The notes under the pieces: model-generated
The model's database searches: none
What the model was told of the DNA's origin: nothing
What the model saw: the letters and a program-made list of their open reading frames with translations, nothing else
In this document: positions 6,743-9,069 of the stretch, in pieces
Position numbering within the stretch: position 1 is the first letter of the stretch
How the letters are laid out: every line of letters starts with the position of its first letter
Position numbers and translations under genes: made by a program
Assembly: GCA_002371695.1 (NCBI GenBank)
Contig: DFGG01000171.1
Span: 1 to 9,069, forward strand
Length of the DNA stretch: 9,069 bases
Reading direction: 5' to 3'
DNA from: a bacterium UBA3756
Lineage (GTDB): Bacteria > Bacteroidota > Bacteroidia > Bacteroidales > Bacteroidaceae

Positions 6743-7318
6743 ATGAAAAAGATTCTATTCGCAGTAATGGCCGTAGCAGCCATTAGTTTCACATCATGCG
6801 GTAACAAGACCCAGCAGGCAGAAGCAACCACTGACAGTACAGCCGTAGAGGTGACGACAGCCGACGAAGAGGCTGATGCCGCCGTGGCTTCACTGGCCGC
6901 CAACCTCGCTGAGACCAGCGACCCCAGCAAGTTCCAGAAGTGCTTCGAAGAGGTGAAGACACGCATTGCCAACCTGGTGAAGGAGAATCCCGAGGCAGCC
7001 AAGCAGTACGTGACTCGTATCCAGAGTTTCCTGAAGGAGAATGCCGACAAGATCAAGGCCCTCGTAGGCGAGAATGCCGCTCTGAGCTCTGCCATCGCTG
7101 CCATCTCTGATGTAGAGCCAGATGCAGTGGTTAGTGGTCTGCTCGAGCAGGTAGGTGATGCTGCAGAGGATGCCAAGGAGGCTGCCGCCGGTGCTGCTGA
7201 GGATGCCAAGGAGGCTGCTGCTGACAAGGCTAACGAGGTGAAGGACGCTGCCAAGCAGAAGGCTGGCGAGGCTGTCGACAATGCAGCCAACGCTGCCAAG
7301 AAATCCCTCGGTCTCTAA
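6743..7318 (+). CDS. small predicted lipoprotein with LEA-like 11-residue repeats (191 aa)
   Basis: I do not recognise a named family. The N-terminus MKKILFAVMAVAAISFTSC is a lipoprotein signal peptide, with lipidation predicted at Cys19. A canonical Bacteroidetes surface-export signal (K or Q followed by acidic pairs) is not clear just after the cysteine, so the final location is uncertain. Residues 20-58 are Thr/Ala/Glu-rich and probably disordered. Residues 60-135 look helical. From residue 140 the sequence falls into exact 11-mers: 140-150, 151-161, 162-172 and 173-183, rich in Ala, Lys, Glu and Asp, followed by AAKKSLGL. The 11-residue period matches group 3 LEA-type and apolipoprotein-like amphipathic helices, which bind membranes or protect proteins during desiccation. 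The gene has its own promoter and a strong terminator, and its neighbour is the clpB disaggregase gene. A stress-protection or envelope role is inference. Confidence 0.85.
   Translation: MKKILFAVMAVAAISFTSCGNKTQQAEATTDSTAVEVTTADEEADAAVASLAANLAETSDPSKFQKCFEEVKTRIANLVKENPEAAKQYVTRIQSFLKENADKIKALVGENAALSSAIAAISDVEPDAVVSGLLEQVGDAAEDAKEAAAGAAEDAKEAAADKANEVKDAAKQKAGEAVDNAANAAKKSLGL
7160..7225 (+). repeat. 33-bp coding tandem duplication in the lipoprotein gene
   Basis: Bases 7160-7192 and 7193-7225 encode nearly identical 11-mers, AAEDAKEAAAG and AAEDAKEAAAD, and the DNA is also highly similar (a shared core GAGGATGCCAAGGAGGCTGC). This points to a fairly recent duplication. The following two 11-mers (to 7291) are diverged copies at the protein level. 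Confidence 0.88.
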
Positions 7319-7352
7319 TAATCCCACTTGAGACCTTTCAAGAGGTCACTTT

Positions 7353-7393
7353 ATGCCAAAACGTCATATTCATGCGACGTTTTGGCATTTTTT
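7353..7393 (+). terminator. strong intrinsic terminator after the lipoprotein gene
   Basis: ATGCCAAAACGTC (7353-7365) and GACGTTTTGGCAT (7376-7388) form a perfect 13-bp stem with a 10-base loop, followed by TTTTTT (7388-7393). It starts 35 bases after the stop. A weaker 5-bp hairpin (GACCT at 7332-7336 with AGGTC at 7343-7347) lies just before it. Confidence 0.92.
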
Positions 7394-7417
7394 GTCCCCA
7401 TGGCACGCTTTTTGTCC
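7389..7417 (+). promoter_or_regulatory. paired direct repeat TTTTTGTCC upstream of clpB
   Basis: TTTTTGTCC occurs at 7389-7397 and again at 7409-7417, a 20-bp period, 43 bases before the clpB start. The first copy uses the T-tract of the preceding terminator. No good TAnnTTTG box is visible in the 66 bases between terminator and clpB, so the clpB promoter may be non-consensus and these repeats may be part of it. A chance similarity is possible. Confidence 0.3.
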
Positions 7418-7445
7418 ATCCGTTTTCAGAAACAACAATATAAAT

Positions 7446-7451
7446 AGGAGG
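7446..7451 (+). promoter_or_regulatory. perfect Shine-Dalgarno AGGAGG before clpB
   Basis: AGGAGG ends 8 bases before the ATG at 7460, an ideal Shine-Dalgarno placement that also fixes the start. It stands out because none of the other genes here has a comparable site, and Bacteroidetes genes usually lack one. Confidence 0.85.
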
Positions 7452-7459
7452 ACAAACGT

Positions 7460-9069
7460 ATGACATTAGACAAATTTACAATCAAAGCACAAGAGGTCGT
7501 GCAACAAGCGGTGAACATCGCTGAGATGAACGGCCAACAGGCCATAGAACCTGTACATATACTCAAAGGCGTGACGGAGAAAGCCAAAGACGTGGCCAAC
7601 TTCATCTTCCAGAAACTCGGCGTGAATGGCCAGCAGATTGCCATGCTCGTCGATCAGGAAATCCAACATCTGCCCAAGGTACAGGGGGGCAGTCAGCCCT
7701 ATCTCTCCAATGAAGCCAACCAGGTGCTGGTGCGTGCCACGGAACAGTCACAGAAGATGGGCGACGAATTCGTCAGTGTTGAACCACTTCTGTTGGCTCT
7801 GCTCAGCGTCAACTCTACGGCTTCACGCATCATGAAGGACGCCGGCTGTACGGAGAAGGACATGCTGGCGGCTATCCAAGAACTGCGACAGGGACAGAAA
7901 GTGCAGTCACAAAGTGCCGACGACAATTATCAGTCGTTGGAGAAGTATGCCAAGAACCTGGTAGACCTGGCCCGTCAGGGCAAGCTCGACCCAGTCATCG
8001 GACGTGATGACGAGATTCGCCGACTGCTACAGATCCTTTCCCGCCGTACGAAGAACAACCCGATTCTGATCGGTGAGCCCGGCACTGGTAAGACGGCCAT
8101 CGTCGAGGGTCTCGCAGGTCGTATCGTGCGTGGCGACGTGCCGGAGAATCTGAAGGACAAGCAACTCTTCTCCCTTGACATGGGCGCACTGGTGGCAGGC
8201 GCAAAATATAAAGGAGAATTCGAGGAGCGACTGAAAAGTGTCATCAACGAAGTGACGAAGGCCGAGGGCCGCATCATCCTCTTCATCGACGAGATCCACA
8301 CGCTGGTAGGTGCCGGTGGTGGCGAAGGCGCGATGGATGCCGCCAACATCCTGAAGCCGGCACTGGCACGCGGTGAACTGCGCGCCATAGGTGCCACCAC
8401 ACTCAACGAGTATCAGAAATACTTCGAGAAGGACAAGGCTCTGGAGCGACGCTTCCAGACCGTCATGGTCGACGAGCCAGATGAGCTGTCCGCCATCAGC
8501 ATCCTCAGAGGTCTGAAGGAGCGCTACGAGAACCACCACAAGGTGCGTATCCAGGACGATGCCTGTATTGCTGCCGTACAACTCTCCGAGCGCTACATCT
8601 CCGAGCGATTCCTGCCCGACAAGGCCATCGACCTGATGGATGAAGCTGCCGCCAAACTGCGTATGGAGCGCGACTCCGTGCCTGAGGAACTCGACGAGAT
8701 AACCCGTCGCTTGGCCCAGCTCGAAATCGAGCGCGAAGCTATCAAACGCGAGGGCGATGAGCCTAAGATTGCTCAATTGGACAAAGAGATTGCCGACCTC
8801 AAAGACCAAGAGCGAGACTTCCGCGCCAAGTGGGAAAGCGAGCGCCAGCTAGTCAACCGCATCCAACAGGACAAGCAGGAGATGGAGAACCTGAAATACG
8901 AAGCCGAGCGTGCTGAGCGTGAGGGCGACTACGGTAAGGTGGCGGAGATTCGCTACTCCAAGTTGAAGGCTCTCGAGGATGACATCGCACAACAAATCTC
9001 AAAGCTTAAATCTCAAACCTCAGACCGCATCGTCCGCGAAGAAGTCACTGCCGACGATATCGCCGAGGT
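7460..9069 (+). CDS. clpB: ClpB disaggregase (Hsp100 AAA+ ATPase), N-terminal 536 codons, cut by window edge
   Basis: My translation of the open frame from 7460 starts [20 protein letters not shown] and stays open to the window end. ClpB threads aggregated proteins through its hexamer pore together with DnaK in the cytosol. The substrate-binding Clp N-domain covers about residues 1-145. NBD1 has Walker A GEPGTGKT (205-212), Walker B LFIDE ending at Asp277-Glu278, and the arginine-finger pair Arg330-Arg331 in LERRFQ. The pore-loop region contains [11 protein letters not shown]. From about residue 405 the coiled-coil middle domain follows, rich in Glu, Lys and Arg. The middle domain distinguishes ClpB from ClpA and ClpC. 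The window ends near the linker to NBD2, so about 320 residues are missing. The start is supported by AGGAGG 8 bases upstream. A local 10-base direct repeat (AAATCTCAAA at 8994 and 9008) lies in the variable end of the middle domain. Confidence 0.96.
   Translation, partial: MTLDKFTIKAQEVVQQAVNIAEMNGQQAIEPVHILKGVTEKAKDVANFIFQKLGVNGQQIAMLVDQEIQHLPKVQGGSQPYLSNEANQVLVRATEQSQKMGDEFVSVEPLLLALLSVNSTASRIMKDAGCTEKDMLAAIQELRQGQKVQSQSADDNYQSLEKYAKNLVDLARQGKLDPVIGRDDEIRRLLQILSRRTKNNPILIGEPGTGKTAIVEGLAGRIVRGDVPENLKDKQLFSLDMGALVAGAKYKGEFEERLKSVINEVTKAEGRIILFIDEIHTLVGAGGGEGAMDAANILKPALARGELRAIGATTLNEYQKYFEKDKALERRFQTVMVDEPDELSAISILRGLKERYENHHKVRIQDDACIAAVQLSERYISERFLPDKAIDLMDEAAAKLRMERDSVPEELDEITRRLAQLEIEREAIKREGDEPKIAQLDKEIADLKDQERDFRAKWESERQLVNRIQQDKQEMENLKYEAERAEREGDYGKVAEIRYSKLKALEDDIAQQISKLKSQTSDRIVREEVTADDIAE

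Noticed and set aside
6727..7299. 190-residue Ala/Ser-rich open frame antisense to the lipoprotein gene
   Set aside because: Its composition follows from reading the Ala/Glu repeats backwards. The plus strand has the signal peptide, promoter and terminator.
8027..8809. 260-residue open frame antisense to clpB
   Set aside because: It lies fully inside a strongly supported ClpB reading frame. Its Leu/Val/His-rich product is the usual shadow of GC-rich codons, with no recognisable domain.

Overview
The window looks like chromosomal DNA from a Bacteroidetes bacterium of the Prevotella/Bacteroides type. The reasons are perfect TAnnTTTG -7 boxes (the Bacteroidetes primary-sigma signature) ahead of three genes, start sites mostly without a Shine-Dalgarno sequence, a short lipoprotein signal ending in TSC, and protein families typical of gut or rumen Bacteroidales. 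Genus-level placement is inference.

Minus-strand operon (3677 down to 1 and beyond): a ketoreductase (FabG type), a ketosynthase (FabF/FabB type), a methyltransferase of the two-domain O-methyltransferase fold, a stand-alone acyl carrier protein, and the start of an LpxL/HtrB-type acyltransferase. The junctions are a 4-base overlap, a 6-base gap, an 11-base gap and a 1-base overlap, so this is one transcription unit. The set fits the core of a Bacteroidetes aryl polyene or flexirubin-type pathway. In that reading an acyl chain grows on the ACP, is reduced by the KR, the aryl head is possibly methylated, and the product goes to a membrane acyltransferase. The rest of the cluster would lie left of position 1.

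Divergent region (3678-3822): back-to-back -7 boxes serve the operon and a plus-strand gene.

Plus strand, 3823-6309: a GH94 cellobiose phosphorylase (828 aa) carrying a 9-bp repeat array that encodes a Ser-Gly-rich insert. The next 433 bases hold no credible gene but are rich in structure. They contain a strong intrinsic terminator whose right arm and T-tract are repeated three and a half times with a 21-bp period, a 21-bp alternating purine-pyrimidine run, a 28-nt-arm inverted repeat, outer imperfect inverted repeats, and the promoter of the next gene.

Plus strand, 6743-7318: a small predicted lipoprotein ending in four 11-residue Ala/Lys/Glu repeats resembling LEA-type amphipathic helices, followed by a strong terminator. 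From 7460 to the window end is the first 536 codons of clpB, preceded by a perfect AGGAGG, which is unusual in this phylum.

No complete new system is evident. The best leads are the nested tandem terminator with its neighbouring inverted-repeat element, the LEA-like lipoprotein, and the coding minisatellite in the phosphorylase.
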